DNA from: Patagioenas fasciata
Lineage: Eukaryota > Chordata > Aves > Columbiformes > Columbidae
Assembly: GCF_037038585.1 (NCBI RefSeq)
Contig: NC_092524.1
Span: 70,518,552 to 70,582,551, forward strand
Length of the DNA: 64,000 bases
Direction of reading: 5' to 3'
Shown in pieces: positions 47,256-59,511 of the stretch. The notes beneath the pieces were generated by a model. That model worked only from the letters and a program-made list of their open reading frames with translations, made no database searches and was not told where the DNA came from. How positions within the stretch are numbered: the stretch's first letter is position 1; each line of letters starts with the position of its first letter. The position numbers were made by a program, and so were the translations under genes.

Positions 47256-48725
47256 GCCAATGCATGAGTTGAGGGAAGAGGCTTCCACGAGCCAGGGAGA
47301 AGCAAATGCAGCCGCACAGCCTGGATATGGAGGAGCTGCTGTCTGTGGGACGGTCTAACAGTCTGAGGCAGCAGAACCCCAAACCGATCTGCAGTTCAGG
47401 AAGAAGCCTGGGGAACAAACAGCGTGTTCTGCTCCGCTGCACGTGGGAGCGATCGCAGCTCTTTGGTGTGGGCGAGCAGAGCGCGTGGGGGAACGCGATG
47501 TCTGAGCAGCCCCCCCAGCAGTGCCCTGGGAAAAGGGAAAGAAGGGAAAAAGCGGAAAAGAGACTCTTTGCCTGGGTCAAAATACACCCGGTGATGTCCA
47601 GGGCACCTGCAGGGTTCTGGAGCCCCGTTGTCTGACCTGGTGGAGCACCAGCACCTCCGGGGGTTTGGCCTCAAGCAACACACAGCTATGGAGCTCCTCA
47701 CGGATGGGGAACATCAGCTCGGCTGCCCTTGGAAACAAGGTGTGTTTTTGTGACCTTTCCTGCGCCAGCACTGCTCCATCCCCGCTGTGGTCACTTCTGG
47801 GGTGTTTGTGGACCCCACGGACCGATCCTGTCACCTCTGCTGGCACCAGCACCCCAAAGGCACAACGTGATTTGTCTCTTTCTGGGAAAGCGTTTAAAGA
47901 TGCAAATAAAAGGGGATGAAAACCTTTCCCCAAGTGCCCCAGTCTCTGCCTGCACCAGCGAATAAAGCACTGCAGGTCTGCTCTGGTGTTGCTGCCAGGG
48001 CAATGCTCGTTGTCTGTCTGACCCTGTGCTCTGAGGTCACCTCTGTGCCACGTAGGTTACAAACCACTAAATCTTCCCTAAAGCTTTTTAGAGCAGGGAA
48101 GCTGTACACAGCATGGCCTCCTTGCACACCCGTGCATCCGGCATCTATTCAGATCAATTTGTGATGCAGTAATTTTTGAAATGAAGCTTGTCACCGTCTC
48201 AGCTGCAGCCGCCAGGCCTGAGCTGGGGCGGAGGAATCGCCTGGCTGCTGCACGAACCAAGCAGGGAAATACTGCAGCGAAGTGGGAACCAGCAGAAACC
48301 GCATGGAAATAACTCAGCATCAGGCACTGGAGCTCCTGCAAGCGGAGGAGAAGCCCAGAGTGCTGCGCGGAGGCGGATGGGTGAATGCATCCTCCTGAGC
48401 ACACGCCTGGGTTTGCAGTCCTGCCCGGGCCGTCGCTGCTGGTTTCACAGCCATGGGAGCGATGTGAAGGTCGGAGCCGGGCTGGGAGCGGAGCCTCGGG
48501 GCAGGTAACATCCGTAACATCCCGACGGTCTGTAACTGTGTGCGCTGTCCTGCCCGCAGCAGCTGCTGCGTGTGGAGGCAGAGGTGAGGAGAGGCTGGGT
48601 CTGGGCTGCCTGCCCCAGGGACACCGGCAGACGTCCTGCACCGTGTGAGCGGCTCTGGCAGTTGCAGTTCTCCCTTTGAGAACCGCAGCCTTCAACGGGG
48701 CAGTTAATGGCTCTTTTGTGGGACC
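47256..48725. other. Intergenic, GC-rich
   Basis: No gene recognised. Several overlapping frames of 70-200 codons on both strands without known domains; their mutual overlap suggests GC-driven chance frames. Confidence 0.4.
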
Positions 48726-48729
48726 CAGA

Positions 48730-49480
48730 GTCAGTTGACAGGGTTGTTAGCAGAGGAGAGGCCCAGAGAAGCTTCTGGAATGCCCACAGCCAGATCTGAT
48801 CAGACTATAAACGGGGTTCCCTCTGAGGGTCCCCTTTGTGCGGTCTTCTGGGAGCTGTGGGTCTGTGCCGGAGCCCTCCCCTTGGACTGGGACACCGTCT
48901 AAGGAAACTTCCCAGGACTGGGAGCACCTCACTTCCTCATTTGGGTGAGTGATAATTTACTGGATATATCCTTGAATAAGTCCTTGCCTAATCCAGACAG
49001 GTGTGAGTCCTTGCCTAATCCAGGCAGGTGTGAGTCCTTGCCTAGGTAGGCGAGTGTGAGTCCTTGCCTAATCCAGGCGAGTGCGAGTCCTTGCTTAGCC
49101 AGGTGAGTGTGAGTCCTTGCTTAGCCAGGTGAGTGTGAGTCCTTGCCTAATCCAGGCGAGTGTGAGTCCTTGCCTAGCCAGGCAAGTGTAGTCTTTGCTT
49201 AGCCAGGTGAGTGTAGTCCTTGCCTAATCCAGGCAAGTGATAGTTTCTTGTGAGTATCCTGGAGTCAGAGGGCTCTGGTTTGTTTCTTGTGAGTGCGTGC
49301 ATGCACGCTGTGGATCCTCATTATCTTCGTTTTGCTGCACCCCAACAACCTCCTCAACTGATATCCAAACCTTTGTTTTATGTTGTTGGAGTGCTAACTA
49401 ATTGTATAAACCCTGTTTTTGGTCGGTTTATTGGCTGCACATTTCCAGCCAGAATAAAGTCTGTTTTGGAACTTGTTGCC
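48730..49480 (+). mobile_element. Possible LTR containing a 27-bp array
   Basis: LTR-like marks: TATAAAC at 48806, a further GTATAAACC near 49405, and AATAAAG near 49453 followed by a GT-rich stretch. A tandem array sits inside. No second copy in the window to compare, so this is inference from signals only. Confidence 0.3.
48975..49240. repeat. 27-bp tandem repeat, about 10 copies
   Basis: Unit GTGAGTCCTTGCCTAATCCA plus GGCAGGT, with a shortened variant (CTTAGCCAGGTGAGT). Note that each unit contains GGTGAGT or GTGAGT, a strong 5' splice-site consensus on the plus strand. Confidence 0.9.
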
Positions 49481-50010
49481 AGGCTCCTCCAGCCGCCCGT
49501 GGGCTGCACAGAACAGCCTTAAAGCACAGAAGCAGCTGTGCTGCAGCTTGGGTTTTGTGCCAATTTGCCTTAGAAGGCTGCACCTCCTCCATCAGGTTGC
49601 TCTTTCTCCAGGGAGCGCTGTCCCCTGTCACGGCGAAGCCAGCCTGGCTGGGTGCGACTCAGCGGGGTCCAGCTGGGGGCCGGGTTTCTCCATCGCGCTC
49701 CTCCCTGCTCCCCGGCCTTGATATTCCCCTCCTGCCCCCTGCTCCCAGCCCTTCCTCCCGCAGGCTTTTTAATACTGGTGCTGCCTAAAAGTAGCAGGAG
49801 CGGTGGAAAACAGATCTGATGCTATGCAATTCATGTCTTACGCCTTGCAGCGTGTTATCATCCGCTGAATTTTAAAATCGGCTCCCCACAGTGGGCCTGT
49901 GCCTCCCCCAGAAAGCTGCCGTGTCGCCCAAGAGGTTATTGACTCTGCTGCTGGCTGCCCCGGCACCGACCGTGCTGTGCTACGGGACGGCACCCCGGGC
50001 CGCACGTGGT
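49481..50010. other. Intergenic
   Basis: Nothing recognised. Confidence 0.5.
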
Positions 50011-50017
50011 GCTGCTG

Positions 50018-50900
50018 CCCCGTGGCTAGTGCTGCTGCCCACTGTCTAGTGCCACTGCCCCGTGGCTAGTGCTGCTGCCCACTGTCTAGTGCCACTGCCC
50101 CGTGGCTAGTGCTGCTGCCCACTGTCTAGTGCCACTGCCCCGTGGCTAGTGCTGCTGCCCACTGTCTAGTGCCACTGCCCCGTGGCTAGTGCTGCTGCCC
50201 ACTGTCTAGTGCCACTGCCCCGTGGCTAGTGCTGCTGCCCACTGTCTAGTGCCACTGCCCCGTGGCTAGTGCTGCTGCCCACTGTCTAGTGCCACTGCCC
50301 CGTGGCTAGTGCTGCTGCCCACTGTCTAGTGCCACTGCCCCGTGGCTAGTGCTGCTGCCCACTGTCTAGTGCCACTGCCCTGTGGCTAGTGCTGCTGCCC
50401 ACTGTCTAGTGCCACTGCCCTGTGGCTAGTGCTGCTGCCCACTGTCTAGTGCCACTGCCCCGTGGCTAGTGCTGCTGCCCACTGTCTAGTGCCACTGCCC
50501 CGTGGCTAGTGCTGCTGCCTGGTGGCTAGTGCCACTGCCCCGTGGCTAGTGCTGCTGCCTGGTGGCTAGTGCCGCTGTCCAGTGCCTTAGTGCTGCTGCC
50601 TGGTGGCTGGTGCCGCTGTCCAGTGGCTAGTGCTGCTGCCTGGTGGCTCTTGCCGCTGTCTGGTGGCTAGTGCTGTGGCCCGCTGGCTGATGCTGCTGCC
50701 TGGTGTCTTGTGCCGCTGTCCAGTGGCTATTGCTGCTGTCCAGGGGCTAGTGCTGCTGTCCAGTGCCCAGTGCTGCGGCCCAGTGGCTGGTGCCGCTGTC
50801 CAGTGGCTATTGCTGCTGCCTGGTGGCTGGTGCTGCTGCCCGGTGGCTAGTGCCGCTGCCCGGTGGCTAGTGCTGCTGCCCGGTGGCTAGTGCTGCTGCC
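50018..50900. repeat. 20-bp minisatellite organised as 40-bp dimers
   Basis: From about 50020 to 50520 two 20-bp monomers alternate strictly, CGTGGCTAGTGCTGCTGCCC and ACTGTCTAGTGCCACTGCCC, giving about 12 near-identical 40-bp dimers. From 50520 to 50900 monomers continue with much more variation (GTGGCTAGTGCCGCTGTCC types). Confidence 0.97.
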
Positions 50901-51026
50901 AGGTCCTTCTGCTGGCTCCAGCACCCCTTGACCAGAGAAAGGCTTTCACGTTTCGAACAGGAAAGGTTTGAGCTTCCCAGAAGACAAGCTAGTGTGGTTT
51001 TTTAAGCAGAGAAAGGGCAAAGTGAG

Positions 51027-51190
51027 GAGCTGAATCCCAGCAGGACGAGGAGCTGAATCCCAGCAGGACGAGGGGGTGAATCCCAGCAGGATGAGGCGGT
51101 GAATCCCAGCAGGATGAGGCGGTGAATCCCAGCAGGATGAGGCGGTGAATCCCAGCAGGATGAGGAGCTGAATCCCAGCAGGATGAGGGC
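51027..51190. repeat. 23-bp tandem repeat, about 7 copies
   Basis: Unit GAATCCCAGCAGGATGAGGC plus GGT, seven copies with GAGCTG or GGGGGTG variants. Confidence 0.93.
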
Positions 51191-52670
51191 TGGTTGCAGC
51201 TGGCTCTGCCCGCCCTGGGGGATGTGTGTGCTGTGCGGGACCACAGGTCCTGGGAGAGCTGCTGGTGGCAGAGGATGCCCAGGCAGAGTCAGGGTCTCTG
51301 GGGACACCCTGGTCCCTGGGGTTCAGCATCTCAGAGAGCTGCAAACCTGCTGCTGCTTCAGGCCAACAGCAGCTACAGAGACCGTGTTAATTTACACTTA
51401 CCCACAACAAACTTAAAACCACAACAACACTTGTTACAATTACAACATGAAACGCAGAAACAGCCAGCAGTGAGTGATGGATGCTGGTTTTTGGGCCAAT
51501 TTAGGTCTTTTTCATAAATCCAAATGCCTTTGCAGGCCAGGCTGGATGGGATGCGTGGGGCGATGCCCAGCGGGGCAGGAGCAGCGGCTGTGCCCCTGTG
51601 CCCCTCACCAAACAGCATCACACCGGGTGCAGGGGAACGGGCTGGGGACCCTGGGCCAGCGATTCCCCATCGGTGGCCACTGGCACCACCTCCCCTCCCT
51701 CCGCTCCCCCTCTGACCCGCTGCCCTCCCTGCCCTCGATATCAAACTGATGCTCTGGTTCCGTCTTGAAATGGCTTTAGCACAACAGAAACAGTACATAC
51801 CTGTCAACAACAGCCACAGCCTGTTCTTTGGAAAGTTTTCTGGGGTAAACTTGAAAATGCCAAGAGCAAGAAGGTTTAAAGTCCGACCATCACCCCCAGA
51901 TGACTGGGATTCAGGGCAGTGGGGGTTCCCCGCTGGACCTCACTGTGAAGCTGCGGTAGCTCATTTACTGAATTGCATTTTCTAATAGGAGTTCCCGGCA
52001 CTGGAAATACCCCCTCCTCACAACAGAGGGATTTCTGAACAATTCCTGCTTCCCAGGACCTGGATGAACTGACTTTATCTTAATTCACTTCCAAATTTTC
52101 CTCTGATTAAAACCGGCGCTGCGAGGTTTGGCGCTGCCAGCTGTGCACCAGCACCAGTGCTCCAGCACAGGGTGGCCCCGGGGGACACGTTTCTCTCAGA
52201 GCCCACAGATGCTCCAGCTGTGCTGAGCAGGGTCAGGATGGGGTAACTGCTGAGTCTGGGGGTGCTGAGCCCAGCTGTACGGTTGAAAAATGCACCTGAA
52301 GCTGCATCCATCACTCCCATCCCTCCATAAACACCCAAAATAAATACGTAGTATCTTCAAATTACTGATATGTATATCACCAGGAAAAATATGAGATAAA
52401 GTGTTCGCTTTCCTCTGCTCCCAGCCCAGATGAATGTTTGAGTCACCAGGGGATGCTGAAAACCCTGGTCTGTCAGCTCCAAATTGTCCGTGGTTTGAAA
52501 GCAGGGACGCGGGGGCTGGCAAACGCCAGCGTGTCGGCCCAGGGCGGGTGTGCCCACGGCACCGTGAGAGGAGAGGCGGAGGGAGGTTATTTTATACTCA
52601 CGTTTACCCTTTTTACACTCCCACATTCTCAGACAGGCACCCAAACCACCCCCGAGCTTCAGGCTCTGCT
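51191..52670. other. Intergenic
   Basis: Nothing recognised. No repeat identified by eye. Confidence 0.45.
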
Positions 52671-52679
52671 CTGCTGCGT

Positions 52680-53112
52680 GACGGATGCTGTGAAGGATGC
52701 TCTGGGTGCTGCAAAGGATGCTGTGAAGGATGCTCTGGGTGCTGCAAAGGATGCTGTGAAGGAGGATGCTCTGGGTGCTGCAAAGGATGCTCTGAGGGAG
52801 GATGCTCTGGGTGCTGCAAAGGGTGCTGTGAAGGAGGATGCTCTGGGTGCTGTAAAGGGTGCTGTGAAGGAGGATGCTCTGGGTGCTGCAAAGGATGCTC
52901 TGAGGGAGGATGCTCTGGGTGCTGCAAAGGGTGCTGTGAAGGAGGATGCTCTGGGTGCTGCAAAGGGTGCTCTGAGGGAGGATGCTCTGGGTGCTGCAAA
53001 GGGTGCTGTGAAGGAGGATGCTCTGGGTGCTGCAAAGGGTGCTCTGAGGGAGGATGCTCTGGGTGCTGTAAAGGATGCTCTGAGGGAGGATGCTCTGGGT
53101 GCTGCTCTGCTG
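52680..53112. repeat. 36-bp (early units 33-bp) minisatellite, about 12 copies
   Basis: Unit GATGCTCTGGGTGCTGCAAA followed by GGATGCTGTGAAGGAG or GGGTGCTCTGAGGGAG. The first two units lack one GAG triplet. As the period is a multiple of three, all frames stay open: one reads DALGAAKDAVKE (an amphipathic, LEA-like repeat), another is Cys-rich (GCSGCCKGCCEG, keratin-associated-protein-like). An ATG-started plus-strand frame (52438-53352) runs through it. No splice or promoter evidence for a gene. Confidence 0.95.
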
Positions 53113-54139
53113 TGTGAAGGATGCTGCGAGAGTGCTGGGGGCTGTGGCTGCATCAGAGATGCTGCAAAAGAGAGTGGCCCGGGTGACACAGGGTTCAGGA
53201 TGTGTGACAGCCCGGCAGGCTCAGGGACAGCTTTTGGGTCAAGGAGTGGAGTTCAGCTCCCCCAGCCCCAGATGAAGGAAATTGGGCAGTGTCTCCTGCT
53301 GCCCCCTTCCCCAACAACGGGCTTGTGTGCTCGAGGGCCACTCGGGCTCTAGGGACAGGAGGTGTCCCTTGTCCCTGCCCGTGCTGGTGCCTGAACCAGG
53401 GAATGGGGAGGTTCTGAGGGAACACGGAGGTGCCCAGGCGGGTGTGGAGGCCCTGAGCTCCTCCAGCGATGCGCAGCTCCTCCTTGTCGGCTGGAATTCG
53501 CGGTGTTCAGAGAGAGCGGAGCAAACGCGAGCATTTCCCCGAGGAGCGGAACGGGCTTGCGGAGGCTGCTTTCAGGAAAATGAGGAGTCTTGTTTTTTAA
53601 TCTCGAGCTGTTTGGCTGCGGTGTCGGAACCGGCGGCTGCAGTGGGGCTGGCGGGCACTGGGTGGCAGTGTTGATTCACGCAGGGACGCGCACGGGTGGG
53701 GTCTCAGCCCCCCCAGCCGCCCCCTGCACTCAGCCAAGACCCCTGCCCGTGGGGGCGCTGGCGAGTTCAATGACGCCAACAAGGGGACATCGGCTGTGGG
53801 ATTCTCCCCCGAGCCGCGGGCAGGGGTGTCGGGGTGTCCGTCGCCGCTGTCCCGGGCGCAGCGCTGCCGGGACCCTGCACACATTTCATCCCGTTAGCAG
53901 CGCCCCAGCTGGTGCCATTGCTTGTCCCCAGCCCTGCCTGGCCGCCCGCTCCTTCCCTGCCACCTGTCCCCATGCGGGAGCTGCTGGGAAAGGTGGGCAC
54001 GTCCCCAGCAGCCAGTGCGGGACTGGCAGCCGCGGTGTGGGGAGCGCTGTGGGGTGTGACCCGCACCCCTGCACTGGCAGCACCCCCAGCGATCAGCGAG
54101 TGCTCCAAGGGCTCAGGGAGGGGATGTGACCTGTGGAGA
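53113..54139. other. Intergenic, GC-rich
   Basis: Nothing recognised; long frames on both strands are consistent with GC content. Confidence 0.45.
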
Positions 54140-54360
54140 TTCAGGTGGGTATGATGAAGTTGTTGGCCCTGAGGGTGGTGAGAGCCTGGCCCAGGTTCCC
54201 AGAGAGGTGGTGGATGAACCATCCCTGGAGACATCCCAGGCCAGGCTGGACGGGGCTCTGAGCAACCTGAGCTGCTGAAGATGTCCCTGTCATGGCAGGG
54301 GGTCTGGGGGAGCTGGGAAGGTCCTTCAACCCAAACCATCTGTGATTCTGGGGGATGGGC
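54140..54360 (+). mobile_element. CR1 LINE 3' fragment
   Basis: Close relative of the copy at 47020-47255 (same blocks, terminus CAAACCATCTGTGATTCTGG); plus orientation. Confidence 0.92.
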
Positions 54361-54479
54361 ACAGAGGAGCCGGGCGCTGCTGGGGCCCCTTCCTGCGATG
54401 CTGCCGGGGTCCCCTCAAGCCCAGCCCTGGCAGGGACACAGCAGCACTCAGGCAGTGCTGGGCTGGCAACGGCTCACAG

Positions 54480-54695
54480 AGCCATGGAGTTGTTTCCATT
54501 GGAAAAGCCCCTCAAGCTCATTGAGTCCAACTGTTAACCCACCCCTGGCACTGCCCCATGTCCTGAGAACCTCATGTCTGTCTGTCCAACCCTGCAGGGA
54601 CGGTGACTCCACCACTGCCCTGGGCAGCCTGTTCCAGTCTCTCTCTGCAGATCTCACCTGCCAGGGCTGCCCTGCGAGGCTGAAAAAGAGCTCAA
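54480..54695 (-). mobile_element. CR1 LINE 3' fragment
   Basis: Minus orientation: contains CTCAAGCTCATTGAGTCCAA, CATGTCCTGAGAACCTCATG and CCCTGGGCAGCCTGTTCCAG, the complement of the tail seen at 2440-2680 and 10880-11122. Confidence 0.9.
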
Positions 54696-57110
54696 AACAG
54701 CCCACCTGGGGTGGAAAGGGACCCAGCAGCATGAGCTTGCAGCCCCAGAGCCCGGCATGGGCATGGAGATGTGAATCACAGAATCACAGGATCACAGTTC
54801 TGGCTGGGAAACATCCAGCTTCACTGCCAGGCAAGTGTCTCCTAAACACGCCATTCCAACTTCTACTTCATTCCCAGGTGTACTGGAAATCAAAGTTAAT
54901 ATTTTGAGGTATACCAGTGCATACACAAAGTAAGTCTTGAGTTTTCCCTGCCTTACTGTTTGTTTTAAATCCTGAATTGTCCTAAATGAAAAAGTACTTT
55001 ACTTACTCGTGCAGATCAATTTCGAGAGCCTGAGATAATAATACTTTACAGATTTAGCATGAATTTCCCAAAGGGTTTGCAGTTATTCAGATTAAACTAT
55101 CTCGGTTCAGGCTGGTACCCAACCAGGGAACAAACACAGTCGTGTCTTTATTCTTCAAGGTTCTCCAAAGCCCAGCGAGAGAGCTGTGAAAAAGAAGGAA
55201 AGAACGAAAGGGTGGTGGAATCCTGCGGGGGGAGGCTCTGCAAGCTGTGCCACATGTGGAAATTTGGCTTTGCCTCATTAGTGTGGAGGTCCCACGTGCA
55301 CCGGAGCAGACCCGGGGGCTCCCCGGAGCAGCAGCATCTGCACGGGCTCGGGGCAGAGAGACCAACACGCGGTGCCGGCGCCGTCCGCCCTGCACCGGGA
55401 CCAAACTGTGCTTTGGGGTGAGCGTCCTGCTCGTGGTGTTTTAAGGCACATCTGTGGGGTGCCAGCTTGCTCATGGTCCTGTTCCCACCATCTTTAACAG
55501 CAAACACTTTGTATTTCCACATCGGCGCGGGGAGGATGCAGAAAGAGAAGAGTATTTGCAAGAGTTTCTCTAATTACCATGAATCACTGCAGCATTTAGA
55601 ACACTTGTCCTGCCTTGGGTGAGAAGGATAGTGCGCGGCGGTCACCACCAGCATTCCAGCCGGGTGGCGGGCGGAAGGGCTCCGGCGCTGGGAGCGAGGC
55701 GGCAGACAGCGTGTGCTGCAGCTGCGGGGGACGCGGCGCCTGGCAGTGGTGGCAGCTGGGGAGGCGGCAGGACGGCGATTCCCAGGGGTGCCCCCGCACT
55801 GCTCCCCCGCGCTCACACGGAGCTGCAACACCTTGGGCTTTACAGGAACCCAAACCCCTTCTGGGGGGCAGCTGGGGAGCGGGGAGAGCCCCCCAGGAGG
55901 ACACCGGGGACATGGGGGGTCCCTGCTGTCCCCGAAGCGTGGCTGATGAGCCTGTGGGGACAGGCTGGTGACATTTCACCCGGTGAGCCCCTGCCTTCCC
56001 AGCAGCGTCGGTGGGAGATTCCACCCGCCTGCTGCGCTCGTCCTTGCCGGGGGAACCTCAAGAACGCAGCGTGCACAGAGACATCGGGGTCTCCAGTTCT
56101 GCGCTGCATGATCTCCAGTCCCACAGCTCCCGAGGTCTGTTTGTCTTCACTGATGTCTTCACATTATCCTGATTACACAAAACACGTACACTGATGAGGA
56201 CCATTCACTAGTTTCCTCACAGACAGTGGGTATGGAAAGGCAACTCACATTTCATGATGAGTTTTGAAGTCATAACATGAAAAAGCAGAATTATACAATT
56301 TTCCTCAGCACATTGTAGCCTCTCTTTCCAAGGACTTCCATAAAGATTTTAATAAGTGCTTAGCGTCCAGAAAACCAAAAGTGAGAAACAGCCAACGTAA
56401 TATTCTAGCCCTATTTCCGTTCTACTCAGCCAACAATTTCCAAATAATGCATATCTTTGTATAAGAACCTCAATTTAAAGATTGAGGTCCCTGAAAATCT
56501 GACTATACCTTTAGCAAGAGTATTGCAAGTATTCAGTTACTTCCATTTTCTAGTTCCAGACTCATCACGGCTCTTCCCCAAGCTCCTTAAGACCCCCTTC
56601 AGCTGGGCACAGCGCCGAAGGGGCCAACGCCAGCACAGCGTAGGGTCAGGTTTAGGGTTTTGCTCTGAATTGCTGTTACAAACCTCACAGTGAGGATGTT
56701 TTTCCAAAACCACCTGTAGCATCTCTTTTACACAATGACCCCACAGAGGCCCTGCTATAAGGACTTGAAGACAACAAGGTCTGACTGGTGTTTGGTTTAA
56801 TAAAAAGCTGTCGTGATGCTATAGAGTTGAAAAGCCCTTGGTTAATCCCGGGAGGTATCCAGGTGTCTGGTTTTCGGTCCCTTTCTTCCTCCTGATGGCG
56901 TCTTTCTTCCCAGGGGTATCACATTTTATCTGCATTCAGATTATTGCAGGATAAAAACCAGTCTGGTTGGTTTAATGTAAAGTGACAGACCTTATCGCAG
57001 TGTCATCCTGTATTTCCAAGAGCAAAAAGAGAAATAGAGTGAGAAAACGGAAAAAAATTCATTTGAATACTCCCTGGAGATGCTGCAAGATGAGCTGTGA
57101 CACGGGGTGA
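54696..57110. other. Intergenic
   Basis: Mixed composition, GC-rich at 55.6-56.1 kb. No gene or repeat recognised. Confidence 0.45.
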
Positions 57111-57114
57111 GCTG

Positions 57115-58045
57115 GGAGACGTGGAGCCAGCGCCGGGCTCTGCTCAGCGTCAGCGCTCCGGAGCAGCGGTGTGGGGCTGGGCTGGCTCCGGGCTCTGGTC
57201 AGCGTCAGCGCTCTGGAGCAGCACTGTGGGTCTGGGCTGGCTCCAGGCTCTGGAGCAGCGCTGTGGGGCTGGGCTGACTCCAAGGTCTGCTCAGCGTCAG
57301 CGCTCCGGAGCAGCGGTGCAGGGCTGGGCTGGCTCCAGGCTCCGGAGCAGCACTGTGGGGCTGGGCTGGCTCCAGGCTCTGCTCAACGTCAGCGCTCCAG
57401 AGTAGCGGTGTGGGGCTGGGCTGGCTCCAGGCTCTGCTCAACGTCAGCGCTCCAGAGTAGCGGTGTGGGGCTGGGCTGGCTCCAGGCTCCGGAGCAGCGG
57501 TGTGGGGCTGGGCTGGCTCCAGGCTCTGGAGCAGCGGTGTGGGGCTGGGCTGGCTCCAGGCTCTGGAGCAGCGGTGTGGGGCTGGGCTGGCTCCAGGCTC
57601 TGGAGCAGTGCAGTGCAAGGCTGGGCTGGCTCCGAGCTCTACTCAGCGTCAGCGCTCCAGAGTAGCGGTGTGGGGCTGGGCTGGCTCCAGGCTCCGGAGC
57701 AGCGGTGTGGGGCTGGGCTGGCTCCAGGCTCTGGAGCAGTGCAGTGCAAGGCTGGGCTGGCTCCGAGCTCTACTCAGCGTCAGTGCTCCGGAGCAGCGGT
57801 GCGGGGCTGGGCTGGCTCTGGGCTCTACTCAGCATCAGTGCTCCGGAGCAGCAGTGCAAGGCTGGGCTGGCTCTGGGCTCTACTCAGCGTCAGTGCTCCG
57901 GAGCAGCGGTGCGGGGCTGGGCTGGCTCTGGGCTCTACTCAGCATCAGTGCTCCGGAGCAGCAGTGCAAGGCTGGGCTGGCTCTGGGCTCTACTCAGTGT
58001 CAGTGCTCCGGAGCAGCGGTGCGGGGCTGGGCTGGCTCTGCTCGC
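57115..58045. repeat. About 37-bp minisatellite with longer composite units
   Basis: Core unit GGGCTGGGCTGGCTCCAGGC plus TCTGGAGCAGCGGTGTG; many units are extended by a CTGCTCAGCGTCAGCGCTCC segment to about 55-57 bp. Composite units are themselves repeated, for example the block with GTGCAGTGCAAGGCTGG occurs at 57.60 and 57.73 kb, and a block of about 110 bp recurs twice at 57.81-58.03 kb. G-rich on the plus strand. Confidence 0.95.
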
Positions 58046-59092
58046 AGGGATTCATGGGGCGCTGGGCACATCATGGGATTCTGGACACGTCATGGGGCGC
58101 TGGGCACATCATGGGGCGCTGGACACATCATGGGGCGCTGGGCACATCATGGGGTGCTGGACACATCATGGGGCGCTGGGCACATCATGGGGCGCTGGAC
58201 ACATCATGGGGCGCTGGGCACATCATGGGGCGCTGGACACATCATGGGGCGCTGGGCACATCATGGGGCGCTGGACACATCATGGAGCGCTGGACACATC
58301 ATGGGGTGCTGGACACATCATGGGGTCCTGGACACATCATGGGGCGCTGGGCACATCATGGGGTGCTGGACACATCATGGGGCGCTGGGCACATCATGGG
58401 GTGCTGGACACATCATGGGGTCCTGGACACATCATGGGGCGCTGGACACATCATGGGGTGCTGGACACATCATGGGGTGCTGGGCACATCATGGAGCGCT
58501 GGACACACCATGGGGTCCTGGACACATCATGGGGCGCTGGGCACATCATGGGGTGCTGGACACATCATGGGATTCTGGACACGTCATGGGGCGCTGGGCA
58601 CATCATGGGGTGCTGGGCACATCATGGGGCGCTGGACACATCATGGGGCGCTGGGCACATCATGGGGTGCTGGACACATCATGGGGCGCTGGACACATCA
58701 TGGGGCGCTGGGCACATCATGGGGCGCTGGACACATCATGGGGTCCTGGACACATCATGGGGCGCTGGGCACATCATGGGGTGCTGGACACATCATGGGA
58801 TTCTGGACACGTCATGGGGCGCTGGGCACATCATGGAGCGCTGGACACATCATGGGGCGCTGGACACATCATGGGGCGCTGGGCACATCATGGAGCGCTG
58901 GACACATCATGAGGTCCTGGACACATCATGGGGTGCTGGACATATCATGGAGCGCTGGACACATCATGAGGTCCTGGACACATCATGAGGTCCTGGACAC
59001 ATCATGGGGCGCTGGACACATCATGGGGTGCTGGACACATCATGGGGCGCTGGACACATCATGGGGCGCTGGACACATCGTGGGGTGTGAAG
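58046..59092. repeat. 19-bp minisatellite, about 54 copies, with 228-bp higher-order repeat
   Basis: Unit CATCATGGGGCGCTGGACA with GGGCA, GGTGC and GGTCC variants. A rare variant (GATTCTGGACACGTCATG) marks positions 58077, 58571 and 58799; the last two are 228 bp apart (12 units) with the same run of variants before them. As 19 is not a multiple of three, a stop-free unit gives a 19-residue repeat in each plus frame. Confidence 0.97.
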
Positions 59093-59511
59093 CCCACGCA
59101 GCCTGTGAGCCAGCAGCACGGTTAAGCCAAAGTGTGAGTGCTGGGGGAGCGGGGGCACCCGAGCTGCGTGAGGAGCGGCAGGAGAGACCTGAAGGGATTT
59201 GGGGTGTTTTCTAACGACCCCGCGAGAATACACGGCACTAAACTCCAGAACACCTTGCGCGGGAATCAAGCAGGGATTTTCCTTGCAGGTAGGGAGGGCT
59301 TTGCGCACAATGTTCTCCTGCGAGACAAAGATAAAGTGAATCCCCCGGTATGTCCGGGCGCTGTCTCTGGCTGTTTTTCAAACGGTGCGTCAGTGCTGCG
59401 GCGGAAGAGGTCACTGGTGACACCGCCTCTGCCGCGCAGCGGTGCCGGAGCCGGGCCGGGCTGACGGGGGACAAAGCACCGGGCTCAGCCCGTGCTATGG
59501 CAGAGGCGCAC

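Noticed and set aside
49975..50900. Regular repeats as a CRISPR array
   Set aside because: Direct tandem minisatellite without unique spacers, in a vertebrate genome.
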